A stretch of 64,000 nt of DNA, taken from Actinokineospora spheciospongiae (GTDB lineage: Bacteria > Actinomycetota > Actinomycetes > Mycobacteriales > Pseudonocardiaceae). The translations under genes were made by a program, and so were the position numbers. Positions 32,870 through 40,358 of the stretch are shown piece by piece (positions within the stretch are counted from its first letter, which is position 1; every line of letters starts with the position of its first letter). The notes beneath the pieces were generated by a model. The model worked only from the letters and a program-made list of their open reading frames with translations. It ran no database searches and was not told the DNA's origin. The stretch covers positions 1 to 64,000 of the forward strand of contig NZ_AYXG01000076.1 of the NCBI RefSeq assembly GCF_000564855.1. Reading direction: 5' to 3'.

Positions 32870-33544
32870 TCAGCCGAGATCAGAGATTGTCCGCAAAATG
32901 TCCAACCGCACGATCCGCACGCAGCCGTACTCCTTGACGATGGCCCCGCGCTCCGCGAACTCCGTGAGCACCTTCTCCGCCGTGCGGGGCGTCATCATCG
33001 CCATGAACCCGAGCTCGTGCTGGGTGAGCGCCACCGCCGGGTCCTCCCCGGGGGCGGGCCGCCGCGCGGTGTCGAGCAGCAGCCGACCCATTCGCACCCC
33101 CGGGTCCTTCATCGTCGCGTCGACCCGCCTGCGGTTCGCGAAGGCCAACCGCCGCGCGGTCATCTGGTGCAGGCTGATGGCGAAGTCCGGGTGCGCGACC
33201 ACCAACTCCCGCAACACCGCCCGCGACAACACCCGCGCCTCCACCCCGGTCGTGGCCTGCACGCTCGCCGACCGCCTGCCGCCCTCCGCCAACACCGCCG
33301 TCTCGCCGACCAGGTCCCCCTCGGTCGCCGTCCCCAACGGGATCTGCGCCCCACCACGGGAATCCACGAAGACCTTCACGCTCCCGGCGAGCAGCAGGTA
33401 GGCGGAATCCCCGCGTTCCGCGTGCCGGAACAACACCCCCTTGACCGGGAACGCCATCGGCGACCCGGCACCGAGCAGGGCCTCCCGGGTGCGCGCGGAC
33501 ACCTGGGCGAGAACGCTCCCTTCGGGCCACCGAGCTGGCCGCAT
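32870..33544 (-). CDS. Crp/Fnr family transcriptional regulator
   Basis: The protein has 224 residues: a cyclic-nucleotide-binding beta-barrel (about 20-125; GDSAYLLLAGSVKVFVDSRG, GDLVGETAVLAEGGRRSASV carries the GE...R(S/T)A phosphate-cassette pattern), a dimerisation helix (about 130-155) and a C-terminal winged helix (about 160-224; ALTQHELGFMAMMTPRTAEKVL). The cassette R and the preceding E are present, so cNMP binding is plausible. ATG 33544 follows GGGAGG by five bases. It lies 85 bases upstream of the cyclase homologue in the same direction, suggesting a nucleotide-producing and nucleotide-reading pair. Confidence 0.82.
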   Translation of the reverse strand: MRPARWPEGSVLAQVSARTREALLGAGSPMAFPVKGVLFRHAERGDSAYLLLAGSVKVFVDSRGGAQIPLGTATEGDLVGETAVLAEGGRRSASVQATTGVEARVLSRAVLRELVVAHPDFAISLHQMTARRLAFANRRRVDATMKDPGVRMGRLLLDTARRPAPGEDPAVALTQHELGFMAMMTPRTAEKVLTEFAERGAIVKEYGCVRIVRLDILRTISDLG

Positions 33545-33763
33545 GCACGCCTCCCGGATTCGAGGTCCCCTCAGCCTGGCGGTACCCCCCTCCCGCGCCC
33601 GCCGCTTGATCACCACATCACCCGGATGCGAACCGCCGCACGCCATTCGGCCCACACCGCTTCACCTCCCGTCGTCGCCCCTCGACCGCCGGTCACCCGG
33701 TTGCCCGCGCCTGTGCGTGGCGGCCCCGTTCCCGACCCGGGGCCCCGCTACACTCGGGGGTCC

Positions 33764-33836
33764 GGGCCGTTAGCTCAATTGGTAGAGCTGCGGACTTTTA
33801 ATCCGTAGGTTCTGGGTTCGAGCCCCAGGCGGCCCA
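33764..33836 (+). tRNA. tRNA-Lys (anticodon TTT)
   Basis: A 73-base cloverleaf: acceptor GGGCCGT/GCGGCCC, D-arm with AGCTCAATTGGTAGAGCT, anticodon loop CTTTTAA (anticodon TTT), T-arm with GGTTCGAGC, discriminator A. CCA is not encoded. A hairpin terminator follows directly. Confidence 0.95.
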
Positions 33837-33838
33837 CG

Positions 33839-33866
33839 AAGCCCCAGGTCAACGACCTGGGGCTTT
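33839..33866 (+). terminator. terminator of tRNA-Lys
   Basis: AAGCCCCAGGTC at 33839-33850 pairs with GACCTGGGGCTT at 33854-33865 (12 bp, loop AAC), followed by T's. Confidence 0.85.
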
Positions 33867-33922
33867 GTCGTTCATGATCACCCGGAGTTCCCCCGGCGCG
33901 TTCGCTGCGGCAGACTCGGTGC

Positions 33923-34951
33923 ATGGGTGACGCGCTGTGGTTGTGGGTTCGGAGTGAGGTCCGGGAGACCGAGCGGCGGGTGGCCGTGGTGCCCGCCGAC
34001 GCCCGGCGCCTGGTCGAGGCCGGGGTGCGGGTCACCGTGGAGGAGTCGCCGCGGCGGGTGTTCGGGGTGGAGGAGTACGCCGCCGCCGGGTGCGAGGTGG
34101 TGGGTGCGGGCAGTTGGGTCGACGCGCCGGGTGGTGTTGTCGTGCTGGGGTTGAAGGAGTTGCCGGGGGAACCCGCGGCGTTGCGGCACCGGCACGTCTA
34201 CTTCGGACACGCGTACAAGGGGCAGGGTGGGGCCGCCGAGCTGGTCGGGCGGTTCGCCGCCGGTGGTGGGGCGCTGCTGGACCTGGAGTACCTGACCGAC
34301 GAGCACGGGCGCCGGTTGGCGGCCTTCGGGTACTGGGCCGGGTACGTGGGGGCCGCGCTGGCGGTGCTCGCCGCGCGCGGGGAACTCGAGGCGCCGTTGC
34401 GGCCGACCACCCGGGCCGCGTTGGACGAGAGCATCCGCGCCGAGCGGGACCCGACCACGGCCCTGGTCGTGGGTGCACTGGGGCGCAGTGGTCGGGGGGC
34501 GGTGGACGCGCTCGCGGTGGCCGGGATCAGTGCCACCGCGTGGGACGTGGCCGAGACCGCGGAGCTGGACAAGGCCGCGCTGCTCGACCACGACATCCTC
34601 GTCAACGCCGTGCTGACCTCCACCCCGGTGCCGCCGTTCGTCACCGACGCCGACCTCGACCGGGCGCGGCGTCGGCTCCGAGTCATCTCCGACGTGACCT
34701 GCGACGTCACCTCCGACTGCAACGTGCTGCCCGTCTACGACCGGATCACCGACTGGGACGAACCGGCGCGCGGGCTGCGCCGGGACAACCCGGTGGACGT
34801 CATCGCCATCGACAACCTGCCGTCGCTGCTGCCGCGGGAGGCGAGCACCGCCTTCTCCGCGGACCTCACGCCGCAGTTGCTCGACTTCGACGGTGATCCC
34901 TGGGAACGGGCGCGCGGTCACTTCGACGCCGCCGTGGCCGACCTCGGCTGA
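33923..34951 (+). CDS. saccharopine dehydrogenase (LYS1-type)-like protein
   Basis: The protein has 342 residues and resembles NAD-dependent, lysine-forming saccharopine dehydrogenases and alanine dehydrogenase/PNT-fold proteins. The N-terminal RSEVRETERRVAVVPADARRLVEAG, the HVYFGHAYKGQ loop and the NAD-binding GALGRSGRGAVDAL near residue 193 are typical, as are TCDVTSDCNVLP and DNLPSLLPREAS. It may interconvert saccharopine and lysine plus 2-oxoglutarate. ATG 33923 has a CAGACT box six bases before it and no Shine-Dalgarno sequence. The tRNA-Lys gene immediately upstream is probably coincidental. Confidence 0.8.
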   Translation: MGDALWLWVRSEVRETERRVAVVPADARRLVEAGVRVTVEESPRRVFGVEEYAAAGCEVVGAGSWVDAPGGVVVLGLKELPGEPAALRHRHVYFGHAYKGQGGAAELVGRFAAGGGALLDLEYLTDEHGRRLAAFGYWAGYVGAALAVLAARGELEAPLRPTTRAALDESIRAERDPTTALVVGALGRSGRGAVDALAVAGISATAWDVAETAELDKAALLDHDILVNAVLTSTPVPPFVTDADLDRARRRLRVISDVTCDVTSDCNVLPVYDRITDWDEPARGLRRDNPVDVIAIDNLPSLLPREASTAFSADLTPQLLDFDGDPWERARGHFDAAVADLG

Positions 34952-35054
34952 CCGGGTCCCGGCCTGCGGCACCGTCCACGCGGGTACCGGGTTCCCGCGC
35001 GGGGCAGGGGAAAACCGCTCGGTGGACCCGGTGGGGACCTGCCACAGTGAACCG

Positions 35055-35927
35055 GTGGAAACGGGTACCGGGGTGTGGTCGTCGGACGCGTGGTTCGAGT
35101 GGGCGGTGTCGTGGCTGGACGACCGGCTGGCCGTGGCGGGCCGCGCGCGGACCGGGCCCGCGCGGCGGCACCGGGTGCGGCCGTGGTCGGTGGTGCTGAC
35201 CGCGCCGACGGACGCCGGTCCGGTGTGGCTCAAGGCGACGGCGCCGGGCACCGCGTTCGAAGCGGGCCTCTACGAACTGCTGCCGAGGATCGCGCCGGAC
35301 CACGTGGTGGCGCCGATCGCCACCGACCTCGACCGGGGGCTGTTGCTGCTCCCCCACCGCGAACCGCTGCGGGACGCGGACCTGGTGGACGTGCTGCCGG
35401 TCTACGCGGAGTTCCAGCGGGCGGTGGCGCCGCACGTCGACCGGGTGCTGGCCGCCGGGGTGGCGGACATGCGGGCGCCGGTGATGCCCGAGCGGTTCGC
35501 CGAGGCGCGGCGGGTCATCGGGACCTCGCCGGAGTTGGCCGGGTTCGCCGACACCTTCGGCGCGTGGTGCGCGCGGTTGGCGGAGTCGACCGTGCCGCCC
35601 TCGCTCGACCACAACGACCTGCACGCCGACAACTTCCTCGTCGGACCCCGGTTCTACGACTGGGGCGACGCCGTGGTCGCGCACCCGTTCGCCAGTCTCC
35701 TCGTGCCCCTGCAGCAGGTCGGGCCCGAGGAGCGGGACCGGGTGCGCGACGCCTACCTGGAGGTGTTCGACGACCTCGCCCCGCGGGCCGACCTGGTGGC
35801 CACCGCGGAGCTGGCGTGCCGGGTCGCGGTGGTGGCGCGGGCGCTGGTGTGGCACCGGGCGGTGTCGCCGGAGCCCGGCGACTACACCGACGCTCCACTC
35901 GCGACACTGCGGTCGCTGCTCGGGTAG
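35055..35927 (+). CDS. aminoglycoside phosphotransferase (APH)-fold kinase
   Basis: The protein has 290 residues with the APH/choline-kinase-like fold: [13 protein letters not shown] near residue 183 (Brenner-type catalytic loop with D and N) and [13 protein letters not shown] near 201 (metal-binding D). The glycine-rich region is weak; the lysine in VWLKATAP near 58 is the likely ATP lysine. Substrate is unknown and resistance should not be assumed. GTG at 35055 is chosen because upstream codons are not protein-like. The 3' end overlaps the convergent cysQ by 46 bases. Confidence 0.75.
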   Translation: METGTGVWSSDAWFEWAVSWLDDRLAVAGRARTGPARRHRVRPWSVVLTAPTDAGPVWLKATAPGTAFEAGLYELLPRIAPDHVVAPIATDLDRGLLLLPHREPLRDADLVDVLPVYAEFQRAVAPHVDRVLAAGVADMRAPVMPERFAEARRVIGTSPELAGFADTFGAWCARLAESTVPPSLDHNDLHADNFLVGPRFYDWGDAVVAHPFASLLVPLQQVGPEERDRVRDAYLEVFDDLAPRADLVATAELACRVAVVARALVWHRAVSPEPGDYTDAPLATLRSLLG

Positions 35928-36664
35928 TCCTCGAAGCCGGTCGCGCGGATCGCGGCGAGCAGCTTCGCCGCCAGGTCCGGGCGGCAGATCACCAGGTCGG
36001 GCAGGTACGGGTGCGGCCGGTTGTAGCGCAGCGGCGACCCGTCGACCCGGGAGGCGTGCAGGCCCGCCGCGGCCACCACCCCGACCGGCGCCGCCGAGTC
36101 CCACTCCCACTGGCCGCCCGCGTGCAGGTAGGCGTCCGCCTCGCCGCGCAGGACCGCCATCGCCTTGGCGCCCGCCGACCCCATGGTCAGCACCTCCGCG
36201 TCCAGGGTCTCGGCCACGGCGCCGGTGAACGCCGGTGGGCGGCTCGCGCTGACCAGCAGGCGGATGCGGTCCTCGGACGGCGGCAGCGGTGGTGGGTCGT
36301 CGGTGGCGTAGACCGTGCCGAGGGCCGGTTGGGAGACCGCCGCGGCGACGAGCCCGGCACCGCGCTGCCACAGCGCGATGTGCACGGCCCAGTCCGGGCG
36401 GCCCGGGAGGGCGTACTCGCGGGTGCCGTCCAACGGGTCGATGATCCACACCCGGTCGGCCTCGACCCGGGCCGGGTCGTCCGCCGACTCCTCGGAGAGG
36501 ACCATGTCGCCGGGGCGTTCGGCCGCCAACCGGTCGAGGATCAGGGCGTTGGACTCCAGGTCTCCGCGTCGTCCCAGGTCAGCCGGTCGTCGGTTACGGA
36601 GGTCGAGCAACAAGTCACCGGCTGTAGTCGCCAGATCGACGGCGAGGCGGGCATCCGTGGTCAT
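35882..36664 (-). CDS. cysQ: 3'(2'),5'-bisphosphate nucleotidase CysQ
   Basis: The protein has 260 residues and belongs to the inositol monophosphatase superfamily. [12 protein letters not shown] near residue 73 and the [14 protein letters not shown] segment near 182 bind the catalytic metals; EES near 59 provides a further ligand. CysQ removes the 3' phosphate from PAP/PAPS formed in sulfate assimilation and so recycles the by-product. GGGAGG precedes ATG 36664. It is divergent from the acidic repeat protein at 36.8 kb. Confidence 0.87.
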   Translation of the reverse strand: MTTDARLAVDLATTAGDLLLDLRNRRPADLGRRGDLESNALILDRLAAERPGDMVLSEESADDPARVEADRVWIIDPLDGTREYALPGRPDWAVHIALWQRGAGLVAAAVSQPALGTVYATDDPPPLPPSEDRIRLLVSASRPPAFTGAVAETLDAEVLTMGSAGAKAMAVLRGEADAYLHAGGQWEWDSAAPVGVVAAAGLHASRVDGSPLRYNRPHPYLPDLVICRPDLAAKLLAAIRATGFEDYPSSDRSVASGASV

Positions 36665-36774
36665 GCTTCCTCCCTGCGCTCGGGGAAAGTCGAATGTAGC
36701 AACGCCAGGGGGAACGCGGGGTCATCCCGTGACGTCTGTGTGGGGGACGGCGCGATCGGCGGGAGTGCAGCGGC

Positions 36775-37335
36775 ATGGCGGACATCGAGTACCGGTTCGG
36801 CACCGGCGAGGGTGACCCCCACGTGCACCACGGCGCCGCCGACGTCGACGCGGACGGCGACGGCACCCCCGACGCCGTCGCGGTCGACTTCGACGGCGAC
36901 GGCCGCTACGACGACGCCATGTGGGACTCCGACGGCGACGGCGTGGCCGACACGGCACTGCTGGACACCGATGACGACGGCAAGGCCGAGTCCGCCTACA
37001 GCGACCCCAGCGGCGAGGGCACCTGGAACGCGCACGGCCAGGGCGGCTCCCCCGCCGACCAGACCGCGCACCCGCCCCCGCCACCGGACGACGAACCCGA
37101 CGACGGCGGCTTCGAGAACCAGCCGGCCGACGATGCGGGCACCTCCGACTCGGGCGGCACCGGCGCCGAGGACGACCCCGACGAGGGCTCCGACACCGCC
37201 GAGGACGGCCCGGCGGGCTCCCGCTTCGACGACTTCCTCGACTCGCTGCACGACGACCCCGCCGCGACCGCCGACGACCTCACCGCCGACGACCTCGCCG
37301 CCGACCCGGGGGACGCGGACTGGGGCGCCTGGTAG
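36775..37335 (+). CDS. acidic protein with four calcium-loop (DxDGDG) repeats
   Basis: The protein has 186 residues and is very acidic. Residues 22-75 hold four consecutive loops of EF-hand/thrombospondin type 3 style: DVDADGDGTPD, DFDGDGRYDD, DSDGDGVAD and DTDDDGKAE. After this comes a disordered Asp/Glu/Pro-rich stretch and a C-terminal helix-like tail with DDLTADDLAADP ending WGAW. No signal peptide or membrane segment is present. Calcium binding is a structural inference. ATG 36775 is the only reasonable start. I do not recognise the full-length family; it may be exported by a non-Sec route or act as an intracellular calcium buffer. Confidence 0.7.
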   Translation: MADIEYRFGTGEGDPHVHHGAADVDADGDGTPDAVAVDFDGDGRYDDAMWDSDGDGVADTALLDTDDDGKAESAYSDPSGEGTWNAHGQGGSPADQTAHPPPPPDDEPDDGGFENQPADDAGTSDSGGTGAEDDPDEGSDTAEDGPAGSRFDDFLDSLHDDPAATADDLTADDLAADPGDADWGAW

Positions 37336-37365
37336 CCGCTGCGCCATCCCGCGCCCGCGGGGGGT

Positions 37366-37371
37366 TAGCCT
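37366..37371 (+). promoter_or_regulatory. putative -10 box of dus
   Basis: TAGCCT ends seven bases before the GTG of the dus gene, with no Shine-Dalgarno sequence in between; a leaderless start is likely. Confidence 0.45.
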
Positions 37372-37378
37372 GGGCGGC

Positions 37379-38539
37379 GTGGTCGCAGGATCTCCGAGTA
37401 CCCCCACCGGTCCCAGCCTGAAGATCGGCCGGTACGCCGTGGACCCGGCCGTGGTCCTCGCGCCGATGGCCGGGATCACCGACGTGGCGTTCCGGCAGCT
37501 TTGCCGGGAGTTCGGCAGCCCCACCTCGCTGTACGTGTGCGAGATGATCACCGCTCGGGCGCTGGTCGAGCGGGACTCCAAGACCATGGAGATGATCACC
37601 TTCGGTCCCACCGAGCACCCGCGCTCGTTGCAGCTCTACAGCGTCGACCCGCACAACATGGCCGAGGCCGTGCGGATGGTCGTCGCCGAGGACCTCGCCG
37701 ACCACGTCGACATGAACTTCGGCTGCCCGGTGCCCAAGGTGACCCGCAAGGGCGGGGGCGCGGCGCTGCCGTTCAAGCGGCGGCTGTTCGGTGAGATCGT
37801 GGCCGCCGCCGTGCGCGCGGCCGAACCCGCGGGCATCCCGGTGACGGTCAAGTTCCGCGTGGGCATCGACGACGAGCACATCACCTACCTCGACGCCGGG
37901 CGGATCGCCGAGGCGGAGGGGGCGCAGGCGGTCGCGCTGCACGCCAGGACGGCCGCGCAGCGGTACTCCGGGCAGGCCGACTGGTCCAGGATCGCCCGGC
38001 TCAAGGAGGCCGTGACCGGCATCCCCGTCCTGGGCAACGGCGACATCTTCTGCGCCGACGACGCCCTGCGGATGGTCGCCGAGACCGGCTGCGACGGCGT
38101 CGTGGTCGGCCGGGGGTGCCTGGGCAGGCCGTGGCTGTTCGGCGAGCTGCACGCCGCCTTCACCGGCACCCCGATGCCCGAGGGGCCCACGCTCGGCGCC
38201 GTCGGGCGCATCCTGCGCAGGCACGCCGAACTGCTCACCGCGCACATCGGCGAGCAGAAGGGCCTGCGCGAGCTGCGCAAGCACATGGCCTGGTACCTGC
38301 GCGGCTTCCCGGTCGGGTCGCAGATCCGCCGCAGCCTGGCGATGGTCAGCACCCTGGCCGAGCTGGACGACCTGATCGGTCAGCTCGACCACACCGCGCC
38401 GTACCCGCCGGAGGCCGCCGAGGGCCCGCGCGGGCGCCAGGGCTCCCCCGGCCGCGTCGTGCTGCCCGAGGGCTGGCTGGACGACCCGGACGACGCCGCC
38501 GTCCCGGCGGGCGCCGAGCTGATGCACTCGGGGGGCTGA
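37379..38539 (+). CDS. dusB: tRNA-dihydrouridine synthase (DusB-type)
   Basis: The protein has 386 residues and is an FMN-dependent TIM-barrel that reduces uridines of tRNA to dihydrouridine. APMAGITDVAFRQLCREFG at the start, MNFGCPVPKVTRKGGGAAL with the catalytic cysteine near residue 116, the LHARTAAQRYSGQADW segment and NGDIF near 222 are diagnostic. A C-terminal helical domain (about 270-386) binds tRNA. It begins a plus-strand run dus-lipoprotein-GGDEF-LCP-phoU. The TGATG overlap with the lipoprotein gene indicates coupling. M. tuberculosis Rv0823c is the counterpart. Confidence 0.92.
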   Translation: MVAGSPSTPTGPSLKIGRYAVDPAVVLAPMAGITDVAFRQLCREFGSPTSLYVCEMITARALVERDSKTMEMITFGPTEHPRSLQLYSVDPHNMAEAVRMVVAEDLADHVDMNFGCPVPKVTRKGGGAALPFKRRLFGEIVAAAVRAAEPAGIPVTVKFRVGIDDEHITYLDAGRIAEAEGAQAVALHARTAAQRYSGQADWSRIARLKEAVTGIPVLGNGDIFCADDALRMVAETGCDGVVVGRGCLGRPWLFGELHAAFTGTPMPEGPTLGAVGRILRRHAELLTAHIGEQKGLRELRKHMAWYLRGFPVGSQIRRSLAMVSTLAELDDLIGQLDHTAPYPPEAAEGPRGRQGSPGRVVLPEGWLDDPDDAAVPAGAELMHSGG

Positions 38540-38994
38540 TGCGCCGGGCACTGGGGGTGGTGCTGCTCGCCGCGGCGGCCACGGCGTGCACGTCGACCGT
38601 CGCGGGCTCACCGGTCCCGGCGGGCGGGCAGGGCACCGACGGGCAGCAGGCGCTGGTGAAGCAGTACTTCACCGACCTCAACGACGCCGCGGGCGAGGGC
38701 CCGGCGGCGCAGCGGGAGTTCCTGCGCCGCACCCAGCACCCGGACTTCACCGACCGCGCCTGCGACCTCGGCGACCTGACCCTGCGCATCGAGCCCGCGC
38801 TGTCCACGCTGCGGCCGGACCCGCGGTGGAAGCCGGAGGAGGCCACCGCCCGCCCGCGCGGCACCACCTACGTCGTCGGTGTGTCGGTGCGCATCCGGCG
38901 GGACGGCTCGACCCTCGCCGAGCAGATCGGGTCGCAGCGCGTGGTGGTGCTCAGCGGGAAGGCGTACGGGTTCACACCCTGCCCCACCCGGTAG
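38539..38994 (+). CDS. small secreted lipoprotein
   Basis: The protein has 151 residues. The signal peptide RRALGVVLLAAAATAC ends in the lipobox ATAC, so the mature protein would be lipid-anchored outside the membrane. The mature part has the look of a small cone-shaped NTF2-like or DUF-type domain with a cysteine pair (C in RACDLGD and FTPCPTR) that could form a disulfide. No known function. The ATG overlaps the dus stop by one base. Confidence 0.75.
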   Translation: MRRALGVVLLAAAATACTSTVAGSPVPAGGQGTDGQQALVKQYFTDLNDAAGEGPAAQREFLRRTQHPDFTDRACDLGDLTLRIEPALSTLRPDPRWKPEEATARPRGTTYVVGVSVRIRRDGSTLAEQIGSQRVVVLSGKAYGFTPCPTR

Positions 38995-39211
38995 TTCCCC
39001 ACCACAAAGCGGTGTTCCTCGATGAGAAGCACCACTGCGGCAAACGGGTGACCCACACCGACCGTGGATGGTGGTACCGCTCCGCCGGATCACCGGGATG
39101 GAGCAGCGCCTCGTCCACCAGTAGGGGGAATTACGACCTCCATGCGTCCCGCCCGCTCAAGCGCGGCCTCTTTAAGGACGACACACATTCTTACGTAGGG
39201 AGGTGACCGCG

Positions 39212-40138
39212 GTGACCGTTCTGGGACGAGGTGTGACCAACTCAGAGCCGGACCGGCACGACACCCCGTGGCGAGGCCACCGGGTCAACGAGCCGACGAT
39301 CCCGCTGCGCCACCCCGCGATCACCGACCGGGCCGAGAACCCGGACCTGGACCCGCCCGCGGACGCCGCCAACCTGGTCAGCCTGCACGAGTCCATCGCC
39401 GCCCTGCTGGCCTCCCGCGGCCAGTACCGGCAGGCCTACCAGCACCTGCGCTCCGCCCTGGACCTGGTGTCCGAGCTGGGCGAGCAGCCGCAGATCCCGG
39501 AGCAGCTCCGCCGCGAGGTGGACCGGCTGCGCCGCGAGCACGCCGAGGCGCACGAGCAGAGCATCCGCGACAGCCTCACCGCCAGCTACAACCGCCGCTA
39601 CCTCGACCAGCGGCTGGTGACACTGCTCGCCGAGCAGGACCGCGCCGACGGGCTGGCCGTCGCGCTGGTCGACCTGGACTGGTTCAAGCAGGTCAACGAC
39701 ACCTTCGGCCACCTGGTCGGCGACCGGGTGCTGCAACGGGTGGTGGAGCTGCTGCAGGAGGGGCTGCCGGAGGCGGGCTTCTGCGCCCGCTACGGCGGCG
39801 AGGAGTTCGTCCTGGTGCTGCCCGGGGTCGACCGGGTGACCGCGGTGGGGCTGGCCGAGGCCGCCCGGGCCAGGGTCGAGCACTACCCGTGGTCGAGCCT
39901 GGTGCTGGGGCTGCGGGTGACCGTCAGCATCGGCCTGGCGCAGGAACCCACCGTCCGCGTGGCGGAGGACACACCGGCCGGTCCGGAGCGTCAGCTCCGG
40001 GAAGCCGACGCGCTGCTGTACACCGCGAAGCAGTCGGGTCGCAACGCTGTCGCTTATCTGCTCGACGGCAAGCCCCACCTGGCCGGAGCCGCCGCGGGCC
40101 GCCGGGCCGTGGTGGTGCCCAGGGCGAGTGCGCGCTGA
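39212..40138 (+). CDS. GGDEF diguanylate cyclase with N-terminal TPR-like helices
   Basis: The protein has 308 residues. Residues 50-115 are helical (HESIAALLASRGQYRQAYQH resembles a TPR pair) and lead into a GGDEF domain (about 118-275) with DSLTASYNRRYLD, VDLDWFKQVNDTFGH and the catalytic YGGEEFV. No RxxD inhibitory site lies five residues before it, so product feedback is not expected. It should make cyclic di-GMP from two GTP. The start is decided by GGGAGGTGA at 39198-39206: GTG 39212 is well spaced, GTG 39203 overlaps it. No EAL or HD-GYP domain is seen. RsiG at 1.1 kb is a possible downstream reader. Confidence 0.85.
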   Translation: MTVLGRGVTNSEPDRHDTPWRGHRVNEPTIPLRHPAITDRAENPDLDPPADAANLVSLHESIAALLASRGQYRQAYQHLRSALDLVSELGEQPQIPEQLRREVDRLRREHAEAHEQSIRDSLTASYNRRYLDQRLVTLLAEQDRADGLAVALVDLDWFKQVNDTFGHLVGDRVLQRVVELLQEGLPEAGFCARYGGEEFVLVLPGVDRVTAVGLAEAARARVEHYPWSSLVLGLRVTVSIGLAQEPTVRVAEDTPAGPERQLREADALLYTAKQSGRNAVAYLLDGKPHLAGAAAGRRAVVVPRASAR

Positions 40139-40358
40139 CGCCCCCACGCTTCCGGGCGATACGCCGATCGGACTATAACCGTGGGTACGACACGCAGAGT
40201 TTGTGAAAAGAAGCCTGTCCTGAGGTCGTCACAGGGATCTGTCAGTCGTACTATCGCGTCCGCACTGTGACACGATCGGGTAAGCAACCGAGCGCGACGT
40301 CGCAACGGGTTGACAACCAACTGGTAACGGTTAACGCAGGACCTCGGAAGGAGCATGG

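Noticed and set aside
35055..35927. Antibiotic-resistance gene (aminoglycoside phosphotransferase)
   Set aside because: The fold is right, but the fold is shared by many small-molecule kinases; neighbours and sequence give no support for aminoglycoside as substrate.
35075..37378. Upstream part of a long plus frame that continues into dus
   Set aside because: It runs through the kinase-like gene, antisense cysQ and the acidic repeat protein in the wrong frame. Only the part from GTG 37379 encodes Dus.
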